A model generated the notes under the pieces. The model was not told where the DNA came from and ran no database searches. It saw only the letters and a program-made list of their open reading frames with translations. The translations under genes and the position numbers were made by a program. Positions 8,686 to 18,853 of a DNA stretch of 57,867 nt are shown piece after piece. Source of the stretch: Poseidonocella sp. HB161398 (GTDB lineage Bacteria; Pseudomonadota; Alphaproteobacteria; Rhodobacterales; Rhodobacteraceae). The stretch covers positions 1 to 57,867 of the forward strand of contig NZ_VATA01000044.1 of the NCBI RefSeq assembly GCF_005870025.1, written 5' to 3'. Within the stretch, counting starts at the first letter, position 1, and each line of letters starts with the position of its first letter.

Positions 8686-9916
8686 TGCCGATGATCCCGG
8701 CAAAGCGCTTCTGCGCGTCCTCGGGGGCATAGGACGGGTCGGCGAAGAACTCGACAAGCAGGTCCTCGATCTGCGTCCGCGTGTCGGAGTCGATCAGCTG
8801 GTTGGTGTCGGGCAGCGCCTCGCCGCTGGCGAGGATGGCAAGCCCCTTGCGCATGCAGGCATTGGCCGCGTCCAGGTCGACATCGCCGCGCACCGGCAGC
8901 GAGCCCTTCTTCAGCGAGAAGGCGACCTGCGCCTCGGGCGAGATGATGACCTCGGCCAGATCCGCCTGGGCGTCGGCCATGTCGTCGTCGCGCAGCTTGG
9001 GGAAGTAGAAGGCGTCGCCGCCGGTGGTCAGGATGTCCTTGTCGCCGAGCCCGGGCAGGCAGTGGTAGTCCTCGCCCGCGACCTGGCCCGCCATGGCGAA
9101 TTCGCCCTGCGCCCAGTCGCCCATCACCTGGCCGCCGGCCTCGCCGGTGATGACCATGTTGGTCGCCTGGTTCCAGTCCTGCACGGTCGATTTCGCCGCC
9201 ATCTTCCGCGCGGTGTCGAGCGCGGCGAAGATCCCCGCGACATCGGCCCCGGCGGCGATCTCCTCGTCCTTGTCGCGGTAGACGCCCAGGTAGATGTCGT
9301 CGGGCAGGAGCGAGATCATCAGCGTGGCGAAGAGCCCGCTCATCTGCCAGGCCTGCTGGCCGAGCGCCAGCGGCACCTTGCCCGCCGCTTCCAGCGCGGG
9401 TGCGGCGGCGACGAATTCCTCCCAGGTCGTCGGCACCGGCACGCCGGCATCGGCATAGGCCTTCTCCGACAGCCACAGCCACTGCCAGGAATGGATGTTC
9501 ACCGGCACGCAGTAGATCCGCCCGTCCAGCGTGCAGCTGTCGAGCAGCGAGGGCGGGTTGACCACGTCGCGCCAGTGCCCGGCCTCGGCAATGTCGGTCA
9601 GGTCGCGCATCAGCCCGGCCTCGACCAGCTCCTCGGCCTGGCGGCCGTGGTTGAACTGCGTCGCCCCCATCGGATCGCCGCCGGTGATGCGCGAGATCAT
9701 GATCGGCCGCGCGGTGTTGCCCGACCCGGCGATGGCGCCGTCGACCCAGGTATGCTCGGTCTTTTCCTCGAAGATGCGCGCGAATTCGGCGACGGCCGCC
9801 GCCTCGCCGCCCGAGGTCCACCAATGCGTGACTTCAAGATCGGCCGCCGCCGCGGGCAGCGCCGCGAGCGCGCCCAGGGCGGACGTCGCCGCGAGGATTC
9901 GCCGGATGTGATTCAT
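8675..9916 (-). CDS. Periplasmic sugar-binding protein of the ABC importer
   Basis: 413-residue solute-binding protein of the extracellular family 1 type. The N-terminus is a classic Sec signal (MNHIRR, hydrophobic core, cleavage likely after AAA near residue 25). The mature part starts LEVTHWWTSGGEAAAV, very typical of binding proteins for mono- and oligosaccharides in Rhizobiales and Rhodobacterales. The first gene of the operon; the start at 9916 has GGAGG 8 bases upstream. Aromatic residues such as HSWQWLWLS fit a sugar site. Expression is expected to be controlled by the divergent LacI protein through the two operators upstream. Confidence 0.93.
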   Translation of the reverse strand: MNHIRRILAATSALGALAALPAAAADLEVTHWWTSGGEAAAVAEFARIFEEKTEHTWVDGAIAGSGNTARPIMISRITGGDPMGATQFNHGRQAEELVEAGLMRDLTDIAEAGHWRDVVNPPSLLDSCTLDGRIYCVPVNIHSWQWLWLSEKAYADAGVPVPTTWEEFVAAAPALEAAGKVPLALGQQAWQMSGLFATLMISLLPDDIYLGVYRDKDEEIAAGADVAGIFAALDTARKMAAKSTVQDWNQATNMVITGEAGGQVMGDWAQGEFAMAGQVAGEDYHCLPGLGDKDILTTGGDAFYFPKLRDDDMADAQADLAEVIISPEAQVAFSLKKGSLPVRGDVDLDAANACMRKGLAILASGEALPDTNQLIDSDTRTQIEDLLVEFFADPSYAPEDAQKRFAGIIGNAL

Positions 9917-9956
9917 GATGTTCTCCCTCCGGCCCTCCCCGGCCGGTCCATGTTGC

Positions 9957-9970
9957 TGTAATCGTTTACA
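9957..9970. promoter_or_regulatory. LacI-family operator, copy 1
   Basis: TGTAATCGTTTACA, a 14-bp near-perfect palindrome with central CG, 41 bases before the start of the sugar-binding protein gene. It matches the general LacI-family pattern TGTAANCGNTTACA. The identical 14-mer in the opposite orientation lies 42 bp away. Confidence 0.85.
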
Positions 9971-9998
9971 TTCCGCGTCATTTCTGCTTTGATCGCTT

Positions 9999-10012
9999 TG
10001 TAAACGATTACA
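9999..10012. promoter_or_regulatory. LacI-family operator, copy 2
   Basis: TGTAAACGATTACA, exact reverse complement of copy 1. Centre-to-centre spacing of 42 bp is four helical turns, so two repressor dimers would sit on the same DNA face. The pair sits in the divergent promoter region and can control both the operon and lacI. Confidence 0.85.
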
Positions 10013-10087
10013 TGCATCATTAACGAAGATGGATTCGAGTCAAGACCGGGCTTAGACTCCGTTACGCAAACCGGCCGGGACAGGGTG

Positions 10088-11110
10088 ATGACACAGCAGA
10101 AGCCAGTGAGGATCGTGGATGTGGCGCGGGCGGCCGGGGTGTCGGTCGCGACCGTCAGCCGGACGCTGAGCAATCCCGACGTGGTGACGGAAACCACCCG
10201 CGAGGCGGTGTTCGAGGCGATCCGCGTGACCGGCTACCGCGTCAACCGCGCGGCGCGGAACCTTCGTATGCAGCGGGCCGGCGCGGTGCTGGTCCTGGTG
10301 CCGAGCCTCGGCAATCCGTTCTTCTCGCAGATCCTCGCCGGGATCAGCGCGGGATTCGAGGGCAGCGACTATTCGGTGCTGATCGCCGACACCGCCAAGC
10401 ATGACTGCAACGCCATCCTGGAGCGCTATTTCCTCGACGGCCGCATCGACGGGATGATCTCGCTCGATTCGCGCTGCGGCGGCGAGGAGCTGGCCAAGCT
10501 CAGCGCCCAGGGCGTCGGCGACCGCATCGTCTTCGCCTGCGAATGGATCGAGGACGCGGATTTCGCCTCGGTGCGCTGCGACAACGAGGGCGGCGCGCGG
10601 CTGGCGATCGACTATCTCCACGGGCTCGGCCACCGCGCCATCGCCCATCTGACCGGCCCCGCGGGCAATGTGCTGACCCATGCACGGCGCGAGGCTATGC
10701 AGGCGGAGCGGCGGCGGCTCGACCTGCCCGCGCGGCCCGAATGGATCATCCGCGGCGACTTTTCGCTGGCCTCCGGCCATGAGGCCGCGCGGCAGATCCT
10801 GGCGATGGAGCACCGGCCAACGGCGGTGTTCTGCGCCTCGGACATGGGCGCCTTCGGGCTGATCTCGGGGCTGGTCGCGGGCGGTCTCGACGTTCCGCGC
10901 GACATCTCGGTGATCGGCTTCGACGATATCGAGCTGTCGGAATACTACGTCCCTGCCCTGACCACGATCCGCCAGGACCGCCGCCGCATCGGCGAGACCG
11001 CGGCCGAGCTGCTGCGCGCGCAGCTCGAGGGCGCGGCCGGGACAGCGGCGCGGAGCCGCCGGCAGATCGGCGTGGAGCTGATGATCCGCCAGAGCACCGG
11101 TCCGGCATGA
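10088..11110 (+). CDS. LacI-family transcriptional regulator
   Basis: 340-residue repressor. The N-terminal helix-turn-helix IVDVARAAGVSVATVSRTLS (about residues 9-28) and hinge helix are textbook LacI, followed by a periplasmic-binding-protein-like sensor domain with VLVPSLGNPFFSQIL and the DVPRDISVIGFDDIELSEY segment near the C-terminus. Two possible starts lie side by side, GTG at 10085 and ATG at 10088; the ATG is used. Transcribed away from the sugar operon, with two matching operators between them, so it almost certainly represses that operon and perhaps itself until the sugar or a derivative binds. Confidence 0.93.
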   Translation: MTQQKPVRIVDVARAAGVSVATVSRTLSNPDVVTETTREAVFEAIRVTGYRVNRAARNLRMQRAGAVLVLVPSLGNPFFSQILAGISAGFEGSDYSVLIADTAKHDCNAILERYFLDGRIDGMISLDSRCGGEELAKLSAQGVGDRIVFACEWIEDADFASVRCDNEGGARLAIDYLHGLGHRAIAHLTGPAGNVLTHARREAMQAERRRLDLPARPEWIIRGDFSLASGHEAARQILAMEHRPTAVFCASDMGAFGLISGLVAGGLDVPRDISVIGFDDIELSEYYVPALTTIRQDRRRIGETAAELLRAQLEGAAGTAARSRRQIGVELMIRQSTGPA

Positions 11111-11134
11111 ACATGCATTTCTGATCGCACTTAA

Positions 11135-13495
<2,361 letters not shown>

Positions 13496-13503
13496 CGATC
13501 CCC

Positions 13504-13528
13504 CTCCCCGCGGCGCCGCCGCGGGGAG
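13504..13528 (+). terminator. Hairpin downstream of katG
   Basis: Perfect 11-bp stem (13504-13514 CTCCCCGCGGC, 13518-13528 GCCGCGGGGAG) with a 3-nt loop, 8 bases after the katG stop. No T run follows, so termination efficiency is uncertain. Confidence 0.55.
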
Positions 13529-13582
13529 ACCCCACCAAGGCATGGTTGACATTCCCCTCCGATTCCGGCCCTTGCAGGTGCC

Positions 13583-14308
13583 GTGAGGACAACAACCGCC
13601 GCCCGCATCGAGATCAGCGATCTGACCTGCCGCCTGGGAGACCGAGAGGTGCTCGCCGGGCTGTCGCTCGTGCTCGACACGCCCCGCATCGCCATCCTCG
13701 GCCGCAACGGCTCGGGCAAGTCGACCCTCGCCCGCGCCATGGCCGGGCTGATCGACGGCGCCGGGGGACGCGTCGCCATCGACGGCGCCGACATCCTGAA
13801 GGACCGCAAGGCCGCGCTCTCGGCCGTGGGCATCCTGTTCCAGAACCCCGAACACCAGATCATCTTCCCCAGCGCGCTGGAGGAGGTCCGCTTCGGCCTC
13901 CTGCAGATGGGGCACGCCAAGCCCGAGGCGACCCGGCTGGCCGAGGCCGCGCTGGCCCGCTTCGGCCGGGCGGACTGGGCCGGGCGCAGCACCGCGACGC
14001 TCAGCCAGGGGCAGAAGCACCTGCTCTGCGTGATCTCGATCCTGGCGATGGCGCCGAGGGTGCTGATCCTCGACGAGCCCTTCTCGGGCCTCGACATCCC
14101 GACCGAGCGGGCGCTGCGCCGGGTGCTGGAATCCTATCCCGGCACGCTCGTGCAGATCACCCATGACCCGCAGGTGGTCGCCGGCTATGACCGCGTGCTG
14201 TGGATCGAGGCCGGGCGCCTGCACGCCGACGGGCCGCCCGCCGAAGTGCTGCCCGGCTATCTTGCCGAGATGGAGGCGGAGGGCGCAGATGCTTTCGCTG
14301 ACCTCTGA
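13583..14308 (+). CDS. bioM: Biotin ECF transporter ATPase BioM
   Basis: 241-residue ABC ATPase of the energy-coupling-factor type. Walker A GRNGSGKST (40-48), signature LSQGQKHLL and Walker B VLILDEPFSGLD are all present; the Q-loop region ILFQNPEHQIIFP is characteristic of the CbiO/EcfA group. The start is a GTG at 13583. It overlaps the next gene by 20 bases and is followed by BioN and BioY homologues, which identifies the tripartite biotin uptake system. A TTGACA hexamer at 13546-13551 could be a -35 box but no good -10 follows. Confidence 0.92.
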   Translation: MRTTTAARIEISDLTCRLGDREVLAGLSLVLDTPRIAILGRNGSGKSTLARAMAGLIDGAGGRVAIDGADILKDRKAALSAVGILFQNPEHQIIFPSALEEVRFGLLQMGHAKPEATRLAEAALARFGRADWAGRSTATLSQGQKHLLCVISILAMAPRVLILDEPFSGLDIPTERALRRVLESYPGTLVQITHDPQVVAGYDRVLWIEAGRLHADGPPAEVLPGYLAEMEAEGADAFADL

Positions 14309-14894
14309 GATCCGCACGCCGCTGCACGCCATCGGCCCGGGACCGAAGCTCGCCGCGCTGGCGATCGCCTCGGTGGCGATCTTCTCCATCGCCTCCCCTG
14401 CCCTGATGCTGCTGCCGGTCGCCGTGAGCGCCGCGCTCTACCTCTCCTGCGGGCGGCGCTTCGCCCGGGCCGGCCTGCGCTCGCTGCGGCCGCTCTGGCC
14501 CTTCCTGCTGCTGCTCGGGCTCTGGCACGGGCTGACGCAGGACTGGGCCAATGGCGCGACGCTGGCCGGGCGGCTGCTCTCGACCGTGGCGCTGGCCAAT
14601 CTGGTGACGATGACCACGCGGCTCGAGGACATGATCGCGCTCTGCACCCGCGCACTCGCGCCGCTGCGCGTCCTCGGGCTGAAGCCCGGCCGCATCGCCT
14701 TCGCCATCGGGCTGGTGCTGCGGCTGACGCCGACGCTCCTCGACCGCGGACGGCAGCTGGGCCTCGCCTGGCGCGCCCGCGCCCGGCGGCGCCGGCCGGG
14801 CTGGCAGATCGTGCTGCCGCTCTGCCTGACGGCGCTGGACGATGCCGACCATATCGCCGACGCGGTGAAGGCCCGCGGCGGCATCCCCGACTGA
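14289..14894 (+). CDS. bioN: Biotin ECF transporter transmembrane protein BioN
   Basis: 201-residue membrane protein (CbiQ/EcfT family) that couples the ATPase to the BioY substrate subunit. About five hydrophobic segments are visible. The cytosolic coupling region carries the Ala-Arg motif pattern GLAWRARARRRRPGW, as expected for the EcfT helices that contact the ATPase. The start is the ATG at 14289 inside the end of bioM. Short for the wider CbiQ family but normal for BioN. Confidence 0.88.
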   Translation: MLSLTSEIRTPLHAIGPGPKLAALAIASVAIFSIASPALMLLPVAVSAALYLSCGRRFARAGLRSLRPLWPFLLLLGLWHGLTQDWANGATLAGRLLSTVALANLVTMTTRLEDMIALCTRALAPLRVLGLKPGRIAFAIGLVLRLTPTLLDRGRQLGLAWRARARRRRPGWQIVLPLCLTALDDADHIADAVKARGGIPD

Positions 14895-14917
14895 GACCCC
14901 AACCAAGAGGACCCAGA

Positions 14918-15463
14918 ATGGACCGCGACCTCATCATGATCGCCCTCTTCGCCGCACTGATCGCGGCGCTCGGGCTGATCCCCTCCGTCACGCTGATCTC
15001 CGGCGTGCCGATCTCGGCGCAGAGCCTTGGCGTGATGCTCTCGGGCGTCATCCTCGGCGCAAGGCGCGGCGCGCTGGCGGCGGCGCTGATCGTCTTCATG
15101 GTGGCGCTCGGCCTGCCGCTCCTGGCCGGCGGGCGCGGCGGCATCGGCGTCTTCGCCGGGCCTTCGGTCGGCTTCCTGCTGGGCTGGATCCCCGCCGCCT
15201 TCGCCGCGGGCTGGGTGATGGAACGCACCCGCCGCCTGCCGGTCTTCGCGGCCGGCGCGCTGGCGGCCTTCCTCGGCGGGATCGTCGTGCTCTACATTCC
15301 GGGCATCATCGGCATGGCGCTGATCCTGAAGAAATCCCTGCTGGAGGCGACGGGCTTCGCCCTGCCCTTCATCCCCGGCGATATCCTGAAGGCGGTCGTC
15401 GCGGGCGCGCTGGCCACCGCACTGCACAAGGCGCGCGCCGATGTGCTGATGTCGCGCGCCTGA
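14918..15463 (+). CDS. bioY: Biotin-binding substrate subunit BioY
   Basis: 181-residue membrane S-component of the biotin transporter with six hydrophobic segments. Diagnostic segments are GVPISAQSLGVMLSGVILGARRGALA and GGIGVFAGPSVGFLLGW, which form the biotin pocket, and LPFIPGDILKAVVA near the end. It follows bioN by 23 bases with an AAGAGGA ribosome site. With BioM and BioN it forms a high-affinity importer. No biotin synthesis genes and no BioR box were found here, so regulation is unknown. Confidence 0.94.
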   Translation: MDRDLIMIALFAALIAALGLIPSVTLISGVPISAQSLGVMLSGVILGARRGALAAALIVFMVALGLPLLAGGRGGIGVFAGPSVGFLLGWIPAAFAAGWVMERTRRLPVFAAGALAAFLGGIVVLYIPGIIGMALILKKSLLEATGFALPFIPGDILKAVVAGALATALHKARADVLMSRA

Positions 15464-15483
15464 AGACAGTCCCCGCGAATGCG

Positions 15484-15513
15484 AAGGGGCGGCCCGGAGG
15501 CCGCCCCTTTTTT
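15484..15513 (+). terminator. Rho-independent terminator of bioMNY
   Basis: Stem AAGGGGCGGCC (15484-15494) with GGCCGCCCCTT (15499-15509), loop CGGA, followed by a run of six T (15508-15513). The clearest intrinsic terminator in the window, lying between bioY and the convergent AtoE gene. Confidence 0.9.
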
Positions 15514-15536
15514 CGTGTCCGCTCTGCGACCGCAGG

Positions 15537-16844
15537 TCAGAGCCAGGTCAGCCCGATCGAGATCACGATGCCCGACAGGATCAGGTGCAGCGTGCAGAAG
15601 CCCATGATGTCCTTGGCCCGCAGCCCCGCGATCCCGAGGATCGGCAGCGCCCAGAAGGGCTGCACCATGTTCGTCCAGGCATCCCCCCAGGCAATCGACA
15701 TCGCCGCCCGCGCCGGATCGACGCCAAGCGCCTGCGCGGCTGGCAGGATGACCGGCGCCTGCACCGCCCATTGCCCGCCGCCCGAAGGCACGAAGAAGTT
15801 CACGATGCCCGCGCTGATGAAGGACCAGAAGGGCAGGCTCGCCGGCGTGGCCAGCGACACCAGCGCGTCCGAGATCGTCGCGGCGAGGCCCGAGCTCACC
15901 ATGATCGCCATGATGCCCGCATAGAAGGGGAACTGGATCACGATCCCCGCCCCGCCCTTCACGCCTTCGGACAGGCTGGAAAGCAGGTTGCGCGCGCTGC
16001 CATGCAGGACGATGGCGACCATCAGGAAGAGGAAGTTGACGACATTCAGCGTCAGCGTCCCGGACCGGATGAAGTAGTCGAGCAGATAGGCCAGGCCCGA
16101 GATGCCGACGATCAGCGACAGGATGCGGCTGTCCATCATCCGCTCCGACGGCGTGTCCGACTGCGCGGCCCGCGGCGCGGCCTCCTTCAGGAGCTCCGGG
16201 TCGACATAGACGCTCTCGCTCTCGGGCGGCATCATCATCCGGTTGACCAGCGGCACGACGATCAGCAGAGCGACGACGATGGCCAGGTTGAAGAAGGAGA
16301 AGATCGTCTGCCCGGTGCCGATCACGCCGATCTGGCCGGCGAAGGTATGGCCCTCGGTGGCGATGGCCAGCGGGATCGAGCCGGCCAGGCCGCCATGCCA
16401 GATCAGGAAGCCGGAATAGGCCGAGGCCACCAGCAGCCGGTAGTCGACGCGGACCTTGCGGGCGATCTCCTTGGCGAAGAGCGCGCCGACGACGAGGCCG
16501 AAGCCCCAGTTGAGCCAGCTCGCCACCAGCGAGACATAGCTGACCATCAGGATGGCCGTCCCCGGCGAGCCCGCCATCTCGGCCAGCCGAGACAGCAGCC
16601 GGCGCACCAGCGGGGTCGAGGCCATCATGTAGCCGGTGACCAGCACCAGGAGCATCTGCATCGAGAACTGCAGCAGCGTCCAGAACCCGTCCCCCCACAT
16701 GCGCACTACGGCCAAGGGCGACTGGGCCTCGATCCCCATCGCGGCGATGGCGACAAGGACGGTCAGGATCAGGACGAATAGATAGGGATCAGGCAGATAC
16801 CGATCCATCAGCCGCACAAGCGGCCGGGAAATGACATTTAGCAA
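15537..16844 (-). CDS. Short-chain fatty acid transporter, AtoE family
   Basis: 435-residue inner-membrane protein with about 12 hydrophobic segments, matching the length of the AtoE/TIGR00366 short-chain fatty acid permeases. Recognisable segments are ASWLNWGFGLVVGALFAKEI, FLIWHGGLAGSIPL, INFFVPSGGGQWAVQAP-like (here NFFVPSGGGQWAVQAP) and AWGDAWTNMVQPFWALP. The reading frame extends 33 codons further up. TTG at 16844 is preferred because GGGAGG stands five bases before it and the family N-terminus begins here. Convergent with bioY. Likely imports butyrate-like acids; no partner catabolic genes are adjacent. Confidence 0.85.
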   Translation of the reverse strand: MLNVISRPLVRLMDRYLPDPYLFVLILTVLVAIAAMGIEAQSPLAVVRMWGDGFWTLLQFSMQMLLVLVTGYMMASTPLVRRLLSRLAEMAGSPGTAILMVSYVSLVASWLNWGFGLVVGALFAKEIARKVRVDYRLLVASAYSGFLIWHGGLAGSIPLAIATEGHTFAGQIGVIGTGQTIFSFFNLAIVVALLIVVPLVNRMMMPPESESVYVDPELLKEAAPRAAQSDTPSERMMDSRILSLIVGISGLAYLLDYFIRSGTLTLNVVNFLFLMVAIVLHGSARNLLSSLSEGVKGGAGIVIQFPFYAGIMAIMVSSGLAATISDALVSLATPASLPFWSFISAGIVNFFVPSGGGQWAVQAPVILPAAQALGVDPARAAMSIAWGDAWTNMVQPFWALPILGIAGLRAKDIMGFCTLHLILSGIVISIGLTWL

Positions 16845-16967
16845 GTGTGCCTCCCATTCTGGCAACTGTCCGGAGTCCGGACTTGCCGCCACTGGTCGCA
16901 CGCAATCCCGTGCCTGTCGCCGGGACGATATGTCAGACCGCACTCACCCTTGCGTGAACCCGCCCTC

Positions 16968-16985
16968 CGTCTCGCGCGCGAGACG
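16968..16985. promoter_or_regulatory. Candidate parS centromere site, right after rep
   Basis: Perfect 18-bp palindrome CGTCTCGCGCGCGAGACG, extendable to 20 bp, only 6 bases past the rep stop codon. An identical 18-mer with the same 3 following bases occurs just after parB, and a 15/18 match lies upstream of parA. Perfect GC palindromes of this size bracketing a rep-parAB module are what ParB-binding parS sites look like. Confidence 0.65.
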
Positions 16986-16990
16986 GGCCG

Positions 16991-18319
16991 TCAGGCGTCG
17001 CCGCGTCCGGGCAGTCCCTCGGGGATCAGCCCCGACCAGAAGGCATGGACCTTGGGAAAGACGCCCCGCGCCTGCCAGCCGTAGCGGCGGAACTGGCCGC
17101 GTTCGAAATCATCGGCCAGCCCCAGCTCGAACCGGTCGCGGATCGCCTTGCGGCTGACCGAACTGCGCTTTTCCAGATTGGCCTCGATCACCTCGAGGCA
17201 GGCCCGGCGCCAGCGCGCCTCGGCCGCCTGTTCCTCGTCGCGCCGCGCCTCTTCCAGCTCTTCTTCCGTCGGTTCCTTCGGCGCAGGCACCGGTGCGGGC
17301 GCGGCTGCCTGCGCGGCCTCTTCCGCGCGGCGGTAGTCGCCGTTGATCGCCGCGGTCAGGTAGCCCGCCGGGGTCTTGCGCACCCTGCCCTTGCGGCGCT
17401 CCTCCTCGACGAAATCCAGCTTCTCGGCGACATAGGCCTCGCCATGCTCGGCGATCCAGCGCTGCGCGAGCCGGGCGGAGATGCCGTTCTCCACCAGCCG
17501 GCGGAAGGCGCCGGACTTGCGCACCGCATCATCGTCGCCCAGATCGAACAGCGTCTCCTGGCCGTTGCGGGTGATCAGGAAGCGGATGAATTTCACCTTG
17601 CGGCTCTCGCGCCGGGTCTCGGCCACCAGCGAAATGTCGGAGACGGCATTCACCTCCTTCACCGCGGGCTTGACGATCTTGGCGTTGAGCTTCGAGAAAT
17701 CCTCGTAATAGGCGCTGTCATCGACCCCCATCAGGCGGCGGAAGACGTCGATCTCCCACCAGCCGGTGGAACCGGTGCGCACGAAGCGGAAGCAGTTCTC
17801 GTAAAGCGCCAGCGCATGGCCCGAGGTGAAGTTCCTCTGGATGCGCATGTTGATCATCGAGAAGACCGACGGATCGTAGAGCTTGGCCGCCAGCGGCGCG
17901 GCATAGGCGTATTCGCAGACCCCGCCGGTGAGCTTGGCATAGGAGATCAGCGAGGAGACCCCCCATTCCTCTTCGCCGTCATCGCCCAGCATGTTCCATT
18001 CGGCTGTGGTTTCCGCCAGCGCGCGCAGCGCCGCCTTCAGCGTCTCGCGGTCGCGACTGGCATAGCCCGACATGGCGCAGAGCGTCTCGGCATCGATCCG
18101 GTGCGAGGACTTGGTCGTCAGCTCGTCATAGGCGTGCAGCAGGAGGCAATTCGACAGCTTCCGCTGCAAAAGCGTGAGCTTGCCGCCGATATGGATCGCG
18201 GCCACGTGTTTGCGCAGGCTCTCGCGCTCGGTGATCTGGCGGAATTCGGTCACGACTCGACTCGGGGCTCTGGGGTTTTGGCAGGATTTTCCCAGACCGA
18301 CCCGCGTGTCAAGCTTCAT
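16991..18319 (-). CDS. Plasmid replication initiator, Rep_3-like
   Basis: 442-residue initiator resembling the Rep_3 (RepB) superfamily. The N-terminal part has the family opening IHIGGKLTLLQRKLSNCLLL followed by AYDELTTKSSHRID, then the first winged-helix region. A second winged helix is suggested by ALALYENCFRFVRTGSTGWW. The C-terminal 100 residues are Ala/Glu/Pro-rich with a likely coiled coil (EEELEEARRDEEQAAEARW). The ATG at 18319 is used; a GTG at 18340 is an alternative. The gene is divergent from parA, and the 22-bp iterons lie directly upstream, one degenerate copy overlapping the start, which suggests autoregulation. It is not a RepC of a RepABC unit. Confidence 0.85.
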   Translation of the reverse strand: MKLDTRVGLGKSCQNPRAPSRVVTEFRQITERESLRKHVAAIHIGGKLTLLQRKLSNCLLLHAYDELTTKSSHRIDAETLCAMSGYASRDRETLKAALRALAETTAEWNMLGDDGEEEWGVSSLISYAKLTGGVCEYAYAAPLAAKLYDPSVFSMINMRIQRNFTSGHALALYENCFRFVRTGSTGWWEIDVFRRLMGVDDSAYYEDFSKLNAKIVKPAVKEVNAVSDISLVAETRRESRKVKFIRFLITRNGQETLFDLGDDDAVRKSGAFRRLVENGISARLAQRWIAEHGEAYVAEKLDFVEEERRKGRVRKTPAGYLTAAINGDYRRAEEAAQAAAPAPVPAPKEPTEEELEEARRDEEQAAEARWRRACLEVIEANLEKRSSVSRKAIRDRFELGLADDFERGQFRRYGWQARGVFPKVHAFWSGLIPEGLPGRGDA

Positions 18320-18352
18320 GGGTCGGTTCCGAATCGGCACAACGAAAGAGAT

Positions 18353-18407
18353 GGCACGCAGACGGGTCGATTTGGGGAGGGATCCATCACGCAGACGGGT
18401 AGGTTTC
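18353..18407. repeat. Upstream pair of 22-bp iterons
   Basis: GGCACGCAGACGGGTCGATTTG (18353-18374) in shortened form GGCACGCAGACGGGTC, and a near-consensus copy at 18386-18407, 33 bp apart start to start, i.e. one and a half iteron periods. A further degenerate copy at 18309-18330 overlaps the rep start. Probably the sites through which Rep controls its own promoter. Confidence 0.8.
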
Positions 18408-18507
18408 GCAGGTCCGAGTCGGAAAGCAGGGCGAATTTGGGGCTTATAGCGACCCCTTCCCCGCGCTGCGAGTCGAAATCCGTCCCGTCACGGGCGATTT
18501 TTCCGCC

Positions 18508-18617
18508 GTCACGCCAAGGGGTAGGTTTCATCACGCAGATGGGTTGGTTTCGGCACGTATCCGGGTAGGTTTGCGCATGTAGACGGGTAGGGTTCGACAT
18601 GCATCCGGGTCCCCTAT
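18508..18617. repeat. Five in-phase 22-bp iterons (replication origin)
   Basis: Five direct repeats begin at 18508, 18530, 18552, 18574 and 18596, exactly 22 bp apart. The shared core is CACGCAGACGGGTAGGTTTC, the GGGT of positions 13-16 being the most constant; the last copy has lost the GGTTT part. Exact 22-bp (two helical turns) spacing is typical of iterons bound by Rep_3 initiators. Confidence 0.9.
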
Positions 18618-18622
18618 CTCCG

Positions 18623-18703
18623 TTAAAATACGATAATTAATTGCTTTTTCGGATTACAAAGACTCCAAAGATCTAGAAACAGATTCATAGTTTGATGCTG
18701 CGT
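18623..18703. other. AT-rich segment beside the iterons (likely unwinding element)
   Basis: An A/T-rich run (for example TAAAATACGATAATTAATTG at about 18625) is exceptional in this very GC-rich window and lies directly beyond the last iteron, where an origin is expected to melt. It may also contain the parA promoter. No perfect DnaA box TTATCCACA was seen. Confidence 0.7.
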
Positions 18704-18741
18704 TCAGGCATTTTCGGGATCCGGATACCGCCTCTGGCAGG

Positions 18742-18759
18742 CGTCTCGCACGCGTGACA
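18742..18759. promoter_or_regulatory. Degenerate parS-like site upstream of parA
   Basis: CGTCTCGCACGCGTGACA matches the 18-bp palindrome near rep and parB at 15 of 18 positions. It lies 95 bases before the parA start, so it could serve ParB- or ParA-mediated control of the par operon. Confidence 0.45.
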
Positions 18760-18853
18760 CGGCCTTTCTCTTGGGATATGAGTCACGCAAAGGCACGTGT
18801 TCGCGCTTTCCGCGGATAATCAGCCAAATCAGGAACATCGAGGCGGATCGGAA

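Noticed and set aside
13529-13582. BioR box (TTATMKATAA) in front of bioM
   Set aside because: No such sequence is present in the gap.
18353-18617. CRISPR array
   Set aside because: The repeats are contiguous 22-mers without unique spacers and lie beside a rep gene, so they are iterons.
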